Shown here: in pieces, positions 15,297-16,516 of the stretch
Position numbering within the stretch: position 1 is the stretch's first letter
Layout of the letters: each line of letters opens with the position of its first letter
Source: a candidate division CSSED10-310 bacterium
GTDB lineage: Bacteria; CSSED10-310; JAFGDC01
Reading direction: 5' to 3'
NCBI GenBank assembly: GCA_016932295.1
Contig: JAFGDC010000189.1
Span: forward strand, 1 to 16,516
DNA length: 16,516 bases
Notes under the pieces: model-generated
What the model was told of the DNA's origin: nothing
The model's input: only the letters and a program-made list of their open reading frames with translations
Databases searched by the model: none
Position numbers and translations under genes: made by a program

Positions 15297-16516
15297 AGCG
15301 TTATATTCCGCATACGGCGCGCGACATCCGTGCCATGACACACCGGATCGGCATCGACTCGGTGGATGAGCTGTTTGCCGATATACCGGCCAGCCTTCGC
15401 TGCGATGGCGATCTGGAGTTGCCGGGAGCGCTTTCCGAACCGGAGCTGCTGGATCTCATGAGGACGCTGGCTGATGCCAACACCAGCGACAACCGGCGCT
15501 GTTTCATTGGCGGCGGCGCATACAATCACGTCATTCCCGCCATTATCCCCTACCTAACCCAGCGTGGCGAATTCCTCACCGCGTATACCCCCTATCAGCC
15601 GGAAGTGAGCCAGGGCACGCTGCAGGCCATTTTCGAGTTTCAGACACTGATTTGCCAACTCACCGGCATGGATGTCGCAAATGCATCGATGTATGACGGC
15701 GCATCCGCCCTTGCCGAGGCAGTCCTCATGGCCAGGCGCCTGACAGGCAGATCGAAGGTGGTGGTTGCCGGCGCCCTGCATCCCTTCTACCTCTCCGTCA
15801 TTCGCACCTACACCAGGTTCCTGGGGTTGGAAATCAACGCCCTGCCCCTCGGCGACGGTCTCACCGATCCGAACGATCTTCGCAACCTTGTTGGTGATGA
15901 CACTGCCGCATTCGTGGTGCAGAATCCTAATTTCATCGGCCGGATCGAAGCCCTGGACGAACTCAAGAAAGCGATCGAACCATCGGGTGCCATGTGCATC
16001 GTGGCCGTGGCGGAAGCCGTTTCTCTGGGTCTCCTCAAGCCGCCAGGTGACTGCGGGGCTGACATCGTCGTCGGTGAAGCGCAGAGCTTCGGCATGCCGG
16101 TCAGTTTTGGTGGACCCTATGCGGGATTCTTCGCTACCAGGGACGACCGCACATTCCTGCGGGCGATGCCCGGTCGCATCTGCGGCCAGACCATCGACAC
16201 ACAAGGGCGCCGCGGCTTCGTACTGACTCTGTCCACACGCGAACAACACATCAGACGGGAGCGCGCCACATCCAATATCTGCACCAACCAGGCGCTGTGC
16301 GCCCTGGTCGCCTCCATATACCTTTCCACCATGGGCAGGCGCGGACTGCGCCGGATCGCCGAGTACAATCTGAAAAAAGCCCACTACGCCAGCCGGCTGC
16401 TGACTCAGATACCAGGATGCGAACTGGCGCACAATGACCCGTTCTTCAATGAATTCGTACTCCGCACGCCACATCCCGCACACCTGGTACTCGAACGTTT
16501 GCAGGATCGCGGCTTC
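15293..16516 (+). CDS. gcvPA: glycine dehydrogenase (decarboxylating) subunit 1, 3' end outside window
   Basis: The frame is open from a GTG at 15293 to the window end, 408 codons. GTGA overlaps the gcvH stop by four bases, with GGAGG ten bases before the GTG. It opens KRYIPHTARDIRAM, characteristic of the alpha half of two-subunit P-protein rather than the single-chain GcvP. YTPYQPEVSQGTLQAIFEFQ, YDGASALAEAVLMA, SFGGPYAGFFA, MPGRICGQTIDTQG and TREQHIRRERATSNICTNQAL are all present in order. Subunit 1 is normally about 440-450 residues, so about 40 are missing. It pairs with GcvPB (which binds PLP) to decarboxylate glycine; gcvPB is expected just downstream. Confidence 0.97.
   Translation, partial: MKRYIPHTARDIRAMTHRIGIDSVDELFADIPASLRCDGDLELPGALSEPELLDLMRTLADANTSDNRRCFIGGGAYNHVIPAIIPYLTQRGEFLTAYTPYQPEVSQGTLQAIFEFQTLICQLTGMDVANASMYDGASALAEAVLMARRLTGRSKVVVAGALHPFYLSVIRTYTRFLGLEINALPLGDGLTDPNDLRNLVGDDTAAFVVQNPNFIGRIEALDELKKAIEPSGAMCIVAVAEAVSLGLLKPPGDCGADIVVGEAQSFGMPVSFGGPYAGFFATRDDRTFLRAMPGRICGQTIDTQGRRGFVLTLSTREQHIRRERATSNICTNQALCALVASIYLSTMGRRGLRRIAEYNLKKAHYASRLLTQIPGCELAHNDPFFNEFVLRTPHPAHLVLERLQDRGF

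Overview
This is a GC-rich bacterial window with tight operons, stop/start overlaps and mostly clear Shine-Dalgarno sites. Nothing in it fixes the taxon. A two-subunit glycine decarboxylase, an HU/IHF-type protein and sigma70-like promoters would fit a proteobacterium or a related Gram-negative lineage. I see no rRNA, tRNA, CRISPR array, phage gene or insertion sequence.

Layout: (1) 1-132 is the 3' end of an unrecognised gene. (2) 306-1679 (+) is an FAD/NAD(P)H oxidoreductase of the CoA-disulfide reductase/NADH oxidase family. (3) 6214-1736 (-) is a four-gene biotin-dependent acyl-CoA carboxylase operon: methylglutaconyl-CoA-hydratase-like crotonase, biotin carboxylase AccC, a carboxyltransferase of the glutaconyl-CoA-decarboxylase alpha type, and an unusual biotin carrier with two biotinyl-like domains. 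The first three genes are joined by 1-nt TAATG and TGATG overlaps. (4) 6215-7135 holds no convincing gene. (5) 7136-8275 (+) is a membrane-anchored SGNH hydrolase. (6) 8745-8464 (-) is an HU/IHF-family protein with its own promoter. (7) 12728-8922 (-) is a three-gene operon of a GT4 glycosyltransferase and two tandem, colinear radical SAM proteins with SPASM/twitch-like C-terminal cysteines. A strong sigma70-type promoter precedes it. (8) 13371-12847 (-) is a DJ-1/PfpI-family protein whose usual nucleophilic Cys is Ser. (9) 13695 to the end (+) is a glycine cleavage operon, gcvT-gcvH-gcvPA. The last gene runs off the window and starts at a GTG overlapping the gcvH stop.

How the genes work together: the carboxylase operon has every soluble part needed to carboxylate a 2-enoyl-CoA with ATP and bicarbonate and then hydrate the product. 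That is the logic of leucine degradation (3-methylcrotonyl-CoA to 3-methylglutaconyl-CoA to HMG-CoA). The carboxyltransferase, however, looks more like glutaconyl-CoA decarboxylase alpha, and no membrane decarboxylase subunit is present. The gcv genes encode the T, H and P-alpha parts of the glycine cleavage system.

The least explained unit is the glycosyltransferase/twin radical SAM operon. Both radical SAM proteins end in unusual aromatic or amphipathic tails, one made of tetrapeptide repeats. This is the best candidate in the window for an undescribed system, though its substrate cannot be read from the sequence.
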